Shown here one piece after another: positions 52,201-60,711 of a DNA stretch of 64,000 nt; position 1 is the stretch's first letter, and every line of letters starts with the position of its first letter. The DNA lies in assembly GCA_002280875.1 (NCBI GenBank), contig NCEV01000006.1:123630-187629 (forward strand), written 5' to 3'. The notes beneath the pieces are model-generated. The model ran no database searches and was not told the origin of the DNA. It saw only the letters and a list, made by a program, of their open reading frames with translations. The position numbers and the translations under genes are program-made. Source of the stretch: Caulobacter sp. 32-67-35 (lineage in GTDB: Bacteria > Pseudomonadota > Alphaproteobacteria > Caulobacterales > Caulobacteraceae).

Positions 52201-52378
52201 CGGCGGACACTGGCGACAAGGCGGGAGCTTGGCAAGGCACAGCGAGGCGCGGCTGGTTGATCGGTTACACGGTTGCCGCCTTGACGGGCCTTGCTATCGA
52301 TGATTTCGATTACATCAGAGCGGATGCGGTCCAAACGGGTCGAAACAAGCCGCCTGTGCTGGTCGGGGAGGGCCAACC

Positions 52379-53641
52379 ATGACGACGAGCTTCCGGCTCT
52401 TTCTGATGATGGTGCTGCAACTGGCCATCTGGGGCGCCTGGGCGCCCAAGATCTTCCCCTACATGGGCATGCTGGGCTTCGAGCCGTGGCAGCAGTCGCT
52501 GGTCGGCAGCTCGTGGGGCGTGGCCGCCCTGGTCGGCATCTTCTTCTCCAACCAGTTCGCGGACCGCAATTTCGCGGCCGAGCGCTTCCTGGCCGTCAGC
52601 CACCTGATCGGCGGTCTGGCCTTGGTCGGCACGGCCTTCGCGACCAGCTTCTGGCCTTTCTTCGCCTGCTACCTGATCTTCAGCCTGGTTTATGTGCCGA
52701 CCCTGTCGGTGACCAACTCCATCGCCTTCGCCAACCTGCGCAACCCGGCGGCCGACTTCGGGGCGGTGCGCATGGGCGGCACGGTGGGCTGGGTGCTGGT
52801 CAGCTGGCCGTTCGTCTTCCTGCTGGGCGCCAATGCCGACGTCGAGCAGATGCGCTGGATCTTCCTGGTGGCGGCGCTCGTCTCTTTCGTCTTCGCTGCC
52901 TACTCTCTGACCTTGCCGCACACTCCAGCCCGCAAGGACGCGCCCGGCATCGACAAGCTGGCCTGGCGACGCGCCTTCAAGCTGTTGGCGACGCCGTTCG
53001 TGCTGGTGCTGTTCATCGTCACCTTCATCGATTCCGTCATCCACAACGGCTACTTCGTGATGGCCGACGCCTTCCTGACCAACCGTGTGGGCATCGCCGG
53101 CAATCTGAGCATGGTGGTGCTGAGCCTGGGCCAGGTGGCCGAGATCCTGACCATGTTCCTGCTGGGCCGGGTGCTGGCCAAGCTGGGCTGGAAGATCACC
53201 ATGATTGTCGGGGTGCTGGGCCACGCCGCGCGCTTTGCGGTCTTCGCCTTCTTCGCCGACAGCATCCCGGTGATCGTGGCCGTGCAGCTGCTGCACGGGA
53301 TCTGCTACGCCTTCTTCTTCGCCACGGTGTACATCTTCGTCGACGCGGTGTTTCCCAAGGATGTGCGCTCCAGCGCTCAGGGCCTGTTCAACCTGCTGAT
53401 CCTGGGCGTCGGCAATGTGGTGGCCAGCTTCCTGTTCCCGTCGCTGATCAGCCGCCTGACCCAGACGGGCGCCGATGGCGTCGCGACGGTGGACTATACC
53501 AGCCTGTTCCTGGTCCCCACCGGCATGGCTCTCGCGGCCGTGTGTCTGTTGGCCCTGTTCTTCAAACCGCCGACCCGCGCCCCGGTGGCCGAGGTCGCCG
53601 ACGACGGGCCGGTGGCGGCCGCCACCCCGGCCCAGCCCTGA
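52379..53641 (+). CDS. MFS permease, nucleoside:proton symporter (NupG-like) type
   Basis: 420 aa, about 12 membrane helices. The opening FLMMVLQLAIWGAWAPKIFPYM and LVYVPTLSVTNSIAFANL, plus later GICYAFFFATVYIFVDAVFPKDVRSSAQGLFNLLI, are the usual features of the nucleoside/H+ symporter group. In this cluster it more probably imports a 3-keto-sugar or a glycoside product. First gene of an operon with isomerase, oxidoreductase and isomerase genes. Confidence 0.87.
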   Translation: MTTSFRLFLMMVLQLAIWGAWAPKIFPYMGMLGFEPWQQSLVGSSWGVAALVGIFFSNQFADRNFAAERFLAVSHLIGGLALVGTAFATSFWPFFACYLIFSLVYVPTLSVTNSIAFANLRNPAADFGAVRMGGTVGWVLVSWPFVFLLGANADVEQMRWIFLVAALVSFVFAAYSLTLPHTPARKDAPGIDKLAWRRAFKLLATPFVLVLFIVTFIDSVIHNGYFVMADAFLTNRVGIAGNLSMVVLSLGQVAEILTMFLLGRVLAKLGWKITMIVGVLGHAARFAVFAFFADSIPVIVAVQLLHGICYAFFFATVYIFVDAVFPKDVRSSAQGLFNLLILGVGNVVASFLFPSLISRLTQTGADGVATVDYTSLFLVPTGMALAAVCLLALFFKPPTRAPVAEVADDGPVAAATPAQP

Positions 53642-53644
53642 CCC

Positions 53645-54634
53645 ATGCCCATCCAGAAAAAGGAAAGCCTCGTGCGCTCAACTGTTTTCGGAAATCGCGC
53701 CGACCTGTCGCGGCGGGGCCTGCTGGGCGCCGGCGCGGCGGCCCTGGGCATGACCTGGGGCGGCGCCGCCCGTGCGGCGGACAAGCCGTTCTTCCAGCGC
53801 CACAACCTGCCGGTCGGCATCCAGCTCTACAGCCTGGGTCCGGATCTGGCCAAGGAGCTGGACGCCCAGCTCGCCACCGTGGCCAGGATCGGCTTCAAGT
53901 CGGTGGAGCTGGCCGGCTATCTGGGCCGCACCCCGGCCGAGCTGCGCGCCGCTTTCGATCGCGCCGGCCTGATCTGCCCCAGCGCTCACATCTCGCCCAA
54001 GGGCGAGAGCGGCTTCAGCGGCGATCTGGCCAAGCTGGCTGACGAACTGCACGTGATCGGGGTGAAGTCGGCGATCATGCCGATCCACTATATCCCTGAC
54101 CGCATGGGCGCCGCCGACCTGCGTCAGGCCGGCGTGCAGATGACCGCCGATGACTGGAAATGGAACGCTGACTTCCTCAACGAGAAGGCCGTCGTGCTCA
54201 AGAAAGCCGGCATCATCAGCGGCTATCACAACCACAATTTCGAGTTCGCCCCGCTGAAAGACAAGAATGGGGGCGACACCAACGGCATGGAGATCCTGCT
54301 GAAGGGCACGGACCCGAACCTCGTCACCTTCGAGCTGGACGCCGGCTGGGTCACGGCGGCGGGTCACGATCCCATCGCCCTGATGAAGGCGCATCCGGGC
54401 CGGTTCACCCAGATGCACGTCAAGGACATCAAGCCCACGACCAAGGCCAATTTCGAGCTGCGGCAGGATCCGACCGAGGTCGGCGGCGGCATGATCGACT
54501 GGACGAAACTGCTGCCGGCCGCCTACGCCGCCGGGATCCGGGGCTTCTATTACGAGCAGGAGCCGCCGTTCGCCCACGCCCGTCTGGAGTCGGCCCGGAT
54601 CAGCTTTGAGTACCTGGCGAAAGTGACGGCCTGA
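53645..54634 (+). CDS. TIM-barrel sugar isomerase/epimerase with Tat-like signal
   Basis: 329 aa. N-terminus contains SRRGLLGAGAAALG, a twin-arginine-type export signal ending ARAADKP, so it is probably periplasmic. Xylose-isomerase-like TIM barrel: GIQLYSLGPDL, VGFKSVELAGY-like segment, AIMPIHYIP, SGYHNHNFEFAPL, ELDAGWVTAAGHDPIALM, QMHVKDIKP. The H, E and D/K residues shown are typical metal-binding and catalytic ones. Could epimerise or isomerise the keto sugar produced by the GMC dehydrogenase. It starts 3 bp after the MFS stop. Confidence 0.85.
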   Translation: MPIQKKESLVRSTVFGNRADLSRRGLLGAGAAALGMTWGGAARAADKPFFQRHNLPVGIQLYSLGPDLAKELDAQLATVARIGFKSVELAGYLGRTPAELRAAFDRAGLICPSAHISPKGESGFSGDLAKLADELHVIGVKSAIMPIHYIPDRMGAADLRQAGVQMTADDWKWNADFLNEKAVVLKKAGIISGYHNHNFEFAPLKDKNGGDTNGMEILLKGTDPNLVTFELDAGWVTAAGHDPIALMKAHPGRFTQMHVKDIKPTTKANFELRQDPTEVGGGMIDWTKLLPAAYAAGIRGFYYEQEPPFAHARLESARISFEYLAKVTA

Positions 54635-55812
54635 TGAGCGCGCGCGCGCCCCTGCGGCTGGCCATGGTGGGCGGCGGTCCCGGCTCGTTCATCGGGCCGG
54701 TACATCGCATGGCCGCCGAACTGGACGGCCGCATCCGTCTGGTGGCCGGTGTGTTCAGCCGCGATCCGGCCAAGAACGCGGCGGCGGCCGATGGCTGGGG
54801 CGTGGCGCGCGACCGGATCTATCCCGACCATCACGCGATGATCGCCGCCGAGCGGGCCCGCTCCGACGGGGCCGATCTGGTTGCGGTGGTGACGCCCAAC
54901 CACCTGCACTTCGACGTCTCGGCGGCCGCCCTGCGCGGCGGGCTGCACGTGATCAGCGACAAGCCCGCCACGCTGAACCTGGCCCAGGCCAAGGAATTGG
55001 CTGAGATCGTCACCGCGTCAGGCAAGCTGTACGCCCTGACCTATACCTATACCGGCTATCCGATGGTCCGCGAGGCGCGCGAGATCGTGGCGCGCGGAGA
55101 CCTGGGCGCGGTGCGCAAGGTGGTTGTCGAATATTCGCAAGGCTGGCTGTCGCGACCGCTGGAGCGGGAAGGCAACAAGCAGGCCGACTGGCGCTCGGAC
55201 CCCGCGCAATCAGGTGTGGGCGGCTGCATTGGCGACATTGGCGTCCACGCCTTCAACATCGCCGAGTTCCTCACCGGCCGCCGGGTCGAGCACCTGTGCG
55301 CCGACGTCGCCACGGTGGTTCCGGGGCGGAACCTGGACGACGACTGCAACGTGCTGCTGCGGTTCGAGGGCGGCGCGCGCGGCGTGCTGATCGCCTCGCA
55401 GATCTCGGCGGGCGCGCGCAACGGGCTGAAGATCAGCGTCTATGGCGAGACAGGCGGCCTGACCTGGAGCCACGAGCGTCACACCGAGCTGACCCTGGAC
55501 TGGCTGGACGCGCCCAGCCAGGTGCTGCACGCCGGCTCGGCCTATCTGGGCGCGGGCGCCCAGGCGGTGACGCGGATCCCGACCGGCCATCCCGAGGGTT
55601 TCATCGAGGCCTTCGCCAATATCTACCGCGACTTCGCCGACGCGATCGAGGGGCAGGGCTCGGGGCTGGTCCCGGACATCGCCGAGGGCGTGCGCGGCAT
55701 GGCCTTTGTCGAGCGCGCCGTGGCCGCCAGCCGCAGCGACGCGGGCTGGGTGGCGCTGGCCACCAGCCCGGCTCAGCCGGGTTGGGCGACCCAAGAAGGA
55801 GAGGGCCGATGA
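54634..55812 (+). CDS. Gfo/Idh/MocA-family oxidoreductase
   Basis: 392 aa, overlapping the previous stop by one base (ATGA). N-terminal Rossmann fold GGGPGSFIGPVHRMAAELDG, then VTPNHLHFDVSAAALRGGLHVISDKPATLNLAQAKELA (the DKP is the EKP-like motif) and CIGDIGVHAFNIAEFLTGR. Cytoplasmic NAD(P)-dependent sugar oxidoreductase. In known 3-keto-glycoside pathways such enzymes reduce 3-keto-glucose or interconvert 3-keto sugars. Ordered between two TIM-barrel isomerases. Confidence 0.9.
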   Translation: MSARAPLRLAMVGGGPGSFIGPVHRMAAELDGRIRLVAGVFSRDPAKNAAAADGWGVARDRIYPDHHAMIAAERARSDGADLVAVVTPNHLHFDVSAAALRGGLHVISDKPATLNLAQAKELAEIVTASGKLYALTYTYTGYPMVREAREIVARGDLGAVRKVVVEYSQGWLSRPLEREGNKQADWRSDPAQSGVGGCIGDIGVHAFNIAEFLTGRRVEHLCADVATVVPGRNLDDDCNVLLRFEGGARGVLIASQISAGARNGLKISVYGETGGLTWSHERHTELTLDWLDAPSQVLHAGSAYLGAGAQAVTRIPTGHPEGFIEAFANIYRDFADAIEGQGSGLVPDIAEGVRGMAFVERAVAASRSDAGWVALATSPAQPGWATQEGEGR

Positions 55813-56864
55813 AGACGCTCAAGGGACCGGCCATTTTCCTGGCCCAGTTCATCGGCAGCGAGCCCCCGTTCGACACGCTGGAGACCATGGCCGCCTGGGT
55901 CGCCGACCTCGGCTATGTCGGGGTGCAGATGCCCACCGGCGGGGCGGACTCGTTCTTCGACCTGGCCCTGGCCGCCGAGAGCCAGACCTATTGCGACGAC
56001 ATTGCCGGGATGCTGGCCACCCACGGTCTGCAGATCACCGAGCTTTCGACCCATCTGCAGGGCCAACTGGTGGCCGTGCATCCGGCCTATGACGAGCTGT
56101 TCGACGGCTTCGCCCCGCCCGAGGTGCGTGGCAAGCCGGCCGAGCGTCAGGCCTGGGCGGTGGGGCAGGTCAAGGCCGCCGCCGTCGCCAGCCGGCGCCT
56201 GGGCCTGAACGCCCACGCCACCTTTTCCGGCGCTTTGGCGTGGCCGTATTTCTATCCGTGGCCGCAGCGGCCGGCCGGTCTGGTCGAGGAGGCTTTCGCC
56301 GAGCTGGGCCGTCGCTGGAAGCCGATCCTCGACGTCTTCGAGACCGAGGGCGTCGACGTCTGCTACGAGATCCATCCGGGCGAGGATCTGCACGACGGCG
56401 CAACCTTCGAGCGGTTCCTGGACGAGGTGGGCGGCCATCCGCGCGCCAATATCCTGTATGATCCCAGCCACTTCGTGCTGCAGCAGCTGGACTATCTGGG
56501 CTATATCGACCGCTATCACGAGCGGATCAAAGCCTTCCACGTCAAGGACGCCGAGTTCCGGCCCTCGGCCCGGTCGGGCGTCTATGGCGGCTATCAGGGC
56601 TGGGCCGAGCGGCCGGGGCGCTTCCGCTCGCTGGGCGATGGCCAGGTGGACTTCAAGGCGATCTTTTCCAAGCTGGCCCAGTACGACTATGCCGGCTGGG
56701 CGGTGCTGGAATGGGAGTGCGCGCTGAAGCATCCCGAGCAGGGCGCCCGCGAAGGCGCGCCGTTCATCCGCGATCACATCATCCAGGTGACGGACCGGGC
56801 GTTCGACGACTTCGCCGGCAGCGCGCCCGACGCCGGCCGCAATCGGCGGCTACTGGGCCTTTAG
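55809..56864 (+). CDS. TIM-barrel sugar isomerase/epimerase
   Basis: 351 aa, starting inside the previous gene's stop region. No signal peptide, unlike its relative at 53645. TIM-barrel: FLAQFIGSEPPFDTLETMAAWVADLGYVGVQMP, VCYEIHPGEDLHDGATFERF, NILYDPSHFVLQQLDYLGYID, KAFHVKDAEFRPS, AVLEWECALKHPEQGA. The E, D/H, D and E residues fit a metal site. Cytoplasmic. Probably a later step in the keto-sugar pathway than the exported paralogue. Confidence 0.88.
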   Translation: MKTLKGPAIFLAQFIGSEPPFDTLETMAAWVADLGYVGVQMPTGGADSFFDLALAAESQTYCDDIAGMLATHGLQITELSTHLQGQLVAVHPAYDELFDGFAPPEVRGKPAERQAWAVGQVKAAAVASRRLGLNAHATFSGALAWPYFYPWPQRPAGLVEEAFAELGRRWKPILDVFETEGVDVCYEIHPGEDLHDGATFERFLDEVGGHPRANILYDPSHFVLQQLDYLGYIDRYHERIKAFHVKDAEFRPSARSGVYGGYQGWAERPGRFRSLGDGQVDFKAIFSKLAQYDYAGWAVLEWECALKHPEQGAREGAPFIRDHIIQVTDRAFDDFAGSAPDAGRNRRLLGL

Positions 56865-56890
56865 ACCAAACCTTCGAGGAAGACGTCCTG

Positions 56891-57250
56891 ATGAAGTTCC
56901 AGCTTTTGCTCGTCGCTGCATTGTCGGCCATGGCGACCAGCGCCGTGGCCGCGCCGTCGGGCCCGGACGTGTTCGAACAACGCTGCGCGGTCTGCCACTC
57001 GCTGAAGCCCGCGCCGGGCAAGATGGGGCCGCCCCTGGCTGGCGTCGTTGGCCGCAAGGCCGGAACGCTTGGCGGCTATGCCTACAGTAACGCCCTGAAG
57101 GCCTCGGGCATCACCTGGAACGCCCAGACGCTGGACGCCTATGTCAAAGCCCCGGCCAAGACCGTGCCGGGGACCAAGATGCTGCTCGGCGCGCCCGACG
57201 CCCAGCAGCGCGCGGCCGTGATCCAGTACCTGGCTTCGGTCAAGAAGTAG
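56891..57250 (+). CDS. Class I cytochrome c
   Basis: 119 aa from ATG 56891. Signal peptide (about 1-21, AVAAPS). Heme attachment CAVCH with C32, C35 and H36; axial methionine in PGTKMLLGAP. Monoheme periplasmic cytochrome, the size of cytochrome c2/c550. It ends an operon of sugar enzymes and lies 1.2 kb before the GMC dehydrogenase, so it is the likely electron acceptor of that enzyme. Confidence 0.93.
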   Translation: MKFQLLLVAALSAMATSAVAAPSGPDVFEQRCAVCHSLKPAPGKMGPPLAGVVGRKAGTLGGYAYSNALKASGITWNAQTLDAYVKAPAKTVPGTKMLLGAPDAQQRAAVIQYLASVKK

Positions 57251-57289
57251 GGCGGGGCATCCTGCGGGAGCGCTACACCTACAAAAACT

Positions 57290-57401
57290 TGTCATCCCGG
57301 ACGAGCGCGCAGCGTGAAGATCCGGGACCGACGCGTGAACTCGGTGCTCCCCGCGGTCCCGGATCTGCGCCCGGCTTGCGCCGAGCTTGTCCGGGATGAC
57401 A
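57290..57401. repeat. REP-like nested inverted repeat
   Basis: Outer arms TGTCATCCCGGAC (57290-57302) and GTCCGGGATGACA (57389-57401) enclose inner arms AGATCCGGGACCG (57318-57330) and CGGTCCCGGATCT (57354-57366), all perfect. Extragenic, between convergent cytochrome c and DUF1080 genes. Alphaproteobacterial extragenic palindromes often have the TCATCCCGGAC core. Confidence 0.8.
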
Positions 57402-57440
57402 GCATCTGGATTCCGGACGCAACGCTGCGCCTAGGCGAAG

Positions 57441-58295
57441 CTACTGCGCCGTCAGCTCCTGGATCTCGATGTCCTTGAATTCGATGGGATGGCCCTCGCT
57501 CTGCAGGGCGATATAGCCCTCCGTCACCGGCTGGGCGCCGCGCGCCAGGATGTAGGGCTTGGCCCCGCCCGCGACGGTGTCGTCGGGATCCAGGGTCAGG
57601 CCGGCATAGTGGTGGACCACCACCCCGTCGATTTTCTGGAAGACCTCGCCATTGGGCCGGACCTCCAGTTCGACCTTCGTCCAGGTCCCATCCGGAATGG
57701 TCGGCGCATTGGCCGGGGGCGTGCAGTGCTCCTTGGCCTTCACGCCGTCGAAGGTGATCGTGATCCCGGGCGTGCAGACTGCGCCGGTGGGGCGGGGCGC
57801 GTCGCCGTCCTTGCCCAGCAGCTGGAACTCCACCGACACGGGGAAGGACTGCTCCACCATCATGCTCGCGGGGCTCTGGCTGTGGAACATCACCCCGCTG
57901 TTGCTGCGCGCCCAGGCGGGCGTGTCGGCCAAGGCCCCCTCCGTGAGGAAGCGATAGGTGAACCGCAGGCGATAGGCCTTGAACGGGGTCTTGTAGAACA
58001 GGTGTCCGAACTGTCCGTTCAGCGTGTCGTAGCCGGCATAGGACACCCGGATGGCGCCCTGATCGACCACGAAGGTCTGCTGATGATTTTTACCCACAGG
58101 ATGCTTGGCGATCTTCGGCGTCCACCCGTCCAGCGTGCGGCCATCGAACAGCGAGCGCCACGGCCCGGCCTTCAGCTCCTCGGCGCTGGCCGCGCTGACG
58201 ACGCCCAGCGACAGGCACCCGAGCAGGGCGCTCACTGCGACGCGGCGCCTGGCTGTTACATGGCGAACCTGTGTGGAACGATCTGACGTGGTCAT
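57441..58295 (-). CDS. DUF1080 protein, probable 3-keto-glycoside hydrolase
   Basis: 284 aa from ATG 58295 with GGGAGGAAA upstream; longer in-frame starts lack one. Signal peptide ends AASAEE. DUF1080 core: LFDGRTLDGWTPKI, AYRLRFTYRF, NSGVMFHSQSP, FPVSVEFQLLGKDG, GTWTKVELEV, VHHYAGLTLDPDD and closing HPIEFKDIEIQEL. Divergent from the GMC dehydrogenase, sharing a 170-bp promoter region. Third paralogue of this type; the three are clearly diverged. Confidence 0.88.
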   Translation of the reverse strand: MTTSDRSTQVRHVTARRRVAVSALLGCLSLGVVSAASAEELKAGPWRSLFDGRTLDGWTPKIAKHPVGKNHQQTFVVDQGAIRVSYAGYDTLNGQFGHLFYKTPFKAYRLRFTYRFLTEGALADTPAWARSNSGVMFHSQSPASMMVEQSFPVSVEFQLLGKDGDAPRPTGAVCTPGITITFDGVKAKEHCTPPANAPTIPDGTWTKVELEVRPNGEVFQKIDGVVVHHYAGLTLDPDDTVAGGAKPYILARGAQPVTEGYIALQSEGHPIEFKDIEIQELTAQ

Positions 58296-58465
58296 GGCTG
58301 GTTTCCTCCCGCGCGCCCAACAACTTACGTCGATTGCCGAGCTTTCTTGCAATGTAACCCATTTCATGGAAGCCTTTCGCCAACAATCAAGGGGTTCGCC
58401 GAGGTTGCGTGTCGGGCTGTAACGGGCCGGCCTCGCGCCACGAGCGAGCGGATGAGGGAACACCC

Positions 58466-60136
58466 ATGGCCAATCTCACCGGTCGCGCGCGCCGAAAAAA
58501 CACCTATGACGCCATCGTCGTGGGCAGCGGCATCACCGGCGGCATCGCGGCCAAGGAGCTGACCCAGAAGGGGCTCAAGACGCTGGTGCTGGAGCGCGGG
58601 CCGATGGTGCGCCACCAGCAGGACTATCCCACCGCCATGACGGCGCCCTGGGAGACCAAGTACCCGCAAGGGCAACTGCCCCAGGCTGAACTGGCCGCCA
58701 AATACTCCGTCCAGCGCCGCACCGGCTACACGATGACGGAGCACACCCAGCACTTCTTCGTGCGCGACGACGAGAACCCCTATGTCGAGGAAAACCGCTT
58801 CGACTGGATTCGCGGCTATCACGTGGGCGGACGGTCGCTGACCTGGGGTCGCCAGAGCTATCGCCACAGCCCGATCGATTTCGAGGCCAATGCCCGCGAG
58901 GGGATCGGCGTCGACTGGCCGATCCGCTATGAGGACCTGGCCCCGTGGTACGACCACGTCGAGCGCTTCATTGGCGTGTCGGGTCAGGCCGAGGGGCTGC
59001 CTCATCTGCCTGACGGCCAGTACCAGCCGGCGATGGAGATGAACTGCGTCGAGAAGGCCTTCAAGGCCAAGTCCGAGGCGCGGTTCCCCGAACGCCGGAT
59101 CACCATGGGCCGCACGGCGCACCTGACCGAGCCGACGGAGGAGCAGATGAGCCTTGGCCGGACCAAGTGCCAGCACCGCAACCTGTGCATTCGCGGCTGT
59201 CCGTTCGGCGCCTATTACAGCTCCAACTCCGGCGGGCTGGTGGCGGCCGAGCGCACCGGCAATCTGGTGATCCGCCCCGGCTCGATCGTCACCTCGCTGA
59301 TCTATGACGAGAAGGCGGGCAAGGCGACGGGCGTGCGCATCCTGGACGCGACAACGCGCCAGGAAGAGGAGTTCTATGCTGACGTGGTGTTCCTGTGCGC
59401 CTCGGCCTTCAACTCGGCCTGGATCATGATGAACTCGACCAGCTCGCGGTTCCCCAACGGCTTTGGCAATGGCAGCGACCAGCTGGGCCGAAACGTGATG
59501 GACCACCATCTGGGCGTGGGCGCATCGGGCGAGGCGCCCGAGTTTGCCGACCAGTACTATTCCGGCCGCCGACCCAACGGCATCTATGTGCCGCGCTTCC
59601 GCAACCTGGGTGACGCGGCCACCAAGCGCACCGACTATCTGCGAGGCTTCGGCTATCAGGGCGGCGCATCTCGCGCGGGCTGGGACCGCGACCTGGGCCG
59701 GCGCAGCGACGGCAGCAGCGGCTTTGGGGCCGAGCGCAAGGCGGCGCTCAGTCAGGCCGGGCCCTGGACCATTGGCCTGGGCGGCTTTGGCGAAATCCTC
59801 CCCTACGAGGACAACCGCCTGACCCTGAACCACGACATGCAAACGGCGGCGGCCGAGATGCTGGAGGCGGCGGGCTTCAAGAACGTCAAGGGTCGCGATG
59901 GCGGCTACGCGCCGGGCCTGGGCATCCATGAAATGGGCACCGCGCGCATGGGCCGGGATCCCAAGACCTCGGTGTTGAACGCCCACAACCAGGTGCATGA
60001 GTGCAAGAACGTCTATGTCACCGACGGCGCAGCCATGACCTCGGCGTCCTGCGTGAACCCGTCCCTGACCTATATGGCCCTGACCGCACGCGCGGTCGAT
60101 CACGCCGTCCAGGCGCGCAAGCGGGGAGACCTGTGA
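58466..60136 (+). CDS. GMC-family flavoprotein dehydrogenase, probable glycoside 3-dehydrogenase subunit
   Basis: 556 aa from ATG 58466 (GAGGGA upstream). FAD-binding N-terminus VVGSGITGGIAAKELTQKGLKTLVLERG, GGRSLTWGRQSYR, and C-terminal HEMGTARMG plus VTDGAAMTSASCVNPSLTYMALTARAV, containing catalytic histidine and asparagine. A cysteine cluster C-x5-C-x3-C lies at about residues 235-246 (KCQHRNLCIRGC), which could bind an Fe-S centre. With a subunit-3 protein next in line and a cytochrome c nearby, it fits the three-part periplasmic dehydrogenases that oxidise C3 of glycosides or gluconate. It ends in a TGATG overlap. Confidence 0.9.
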   Translation: MANLTGRARRKNTYDAIVVGSGITGGIAAKELTQKGLKTLVLERGPMVRHQQDYPTAMTAPWETKYPQGQLPQAELAAKYSVQRRTGYTMTEHTQHFFVRDDENPYVEENRFDWIRGYHVGGRSLTWGRQSYRHSPIDFEANAREGIGVDWPIRYEDLAPWYDHVERFIGVSGQAEGLPHLPDGQYQPAMEMNCVEKAFKAKSEARFPERRITMGRTAHLTEPTEEQMSLGRTKCQHRNLCIRGCPFGAYYSSNSGGLVAAERTGNLVIRPGSIVTSLIYDEKAGKATGVRILDATTRQEEEFYADVVFLCASAFNSAWIMMNSTSSRFPNGFGNGSDQLGRNVMDHHLGVGASGEAPEFADQYYSGRRPNGIYVPRFRNLGDAATKRTDYLRGFGYQGGASRAGWDRDLGRRSDGSSGFGAERKAALSQAGPWTIGLGGFGEILPYEDNRLTLNHDMQTAAAEMLEAAGFKNVKGRDGGYAPGLGIHEMGTARMGRDPKTSVLNAHNQVHECKNVYVTDGAAMTSASCVNPSLTYMALTARAVDHAVQARKRGDL

Positions 60137-60711
60137 TGCTGAACCGACGCGACACCCTTCGGGGCCTGGCCCTGACGATCGGGGTTGGCGCCTCAGGCTG
60201 GGCCGAGCGCGCCCTTGCGGCCGCCGCGCCAGCGCCGGCCCTGACCTGGACCCCCACAGCTTTGACGCCCGATCAGGCCCGCGTGCTGGATGTGGTGGCC
60301 GAACTGATCATTCCGAAGACGGACACGCCCGGCGCCCGCGAGGCCGGGGTGCCCCAGTTCATCGACCGGGCCCTGGCCAACTATTACGAGAAGGATCAAG
60401 CCGATAGATTGCGGGCCGGTCTGACGCGCATGGACGCCGACGCCCAGGCCGCCCATGGCGCCGCGTTCATCGCCCTCACCCCGCAGCAACAGGTCGATCT
60501 GCTGACGGCCTATGAGCGCGAAGGCGTTGCGGCCAAGGCGCAGACACCCAGCCAGTCCCACTTTTTCCCGGCCCTCGAAGACATGGTGACGGTGGGCTAT
60601 TTCACCTCCGAACCCGGCGCCACGGTGGCGCTGCAGTATGATCCCGTGCCCGGCGCCTATCGTGGCTGCGTGCCGCTGGCGGAGATCGGGCGCGCCTGGG
60701 CGACCCGCTAG
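60136..60711 (+). CDS. Gluconate 2-dehydrogenase subunit 3 family protein
   Basis: 191 aa; ATG 60136 overlaps the GMC stop. Twin-arginine-type signal NRRDTLRGLALTIG ending AAAAPAP. Subunit-3 features: VLDVVAELIIPKTDTPGAREAGVPQFIDRALANYY and DMVTVGYFTSEPGATVALQYDPVPGAYRGCVPLAE. Non-catalytic partner that carries the GMC subunit through the Tat system and helps attach it. It converges on the photolyase-like gene with overlapping stops. Confidence 0.92.
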   Translation: MLNRRDTLRGLALTIGVGASGWAERALAAAAPAPALTWTPTALTPDQARVLDVVAELIIPKTDTPGAREAGVPQFIDRALANYYEKDQADRLRAGLTRMDADAQAAHGAAFIALTPQQQVDLLTAYEREGVAAKAQTPSQSHFFPALEDMVTVGYFTSEPGATVALQYDPVPGAYRGCVPLAEIGRAWATR

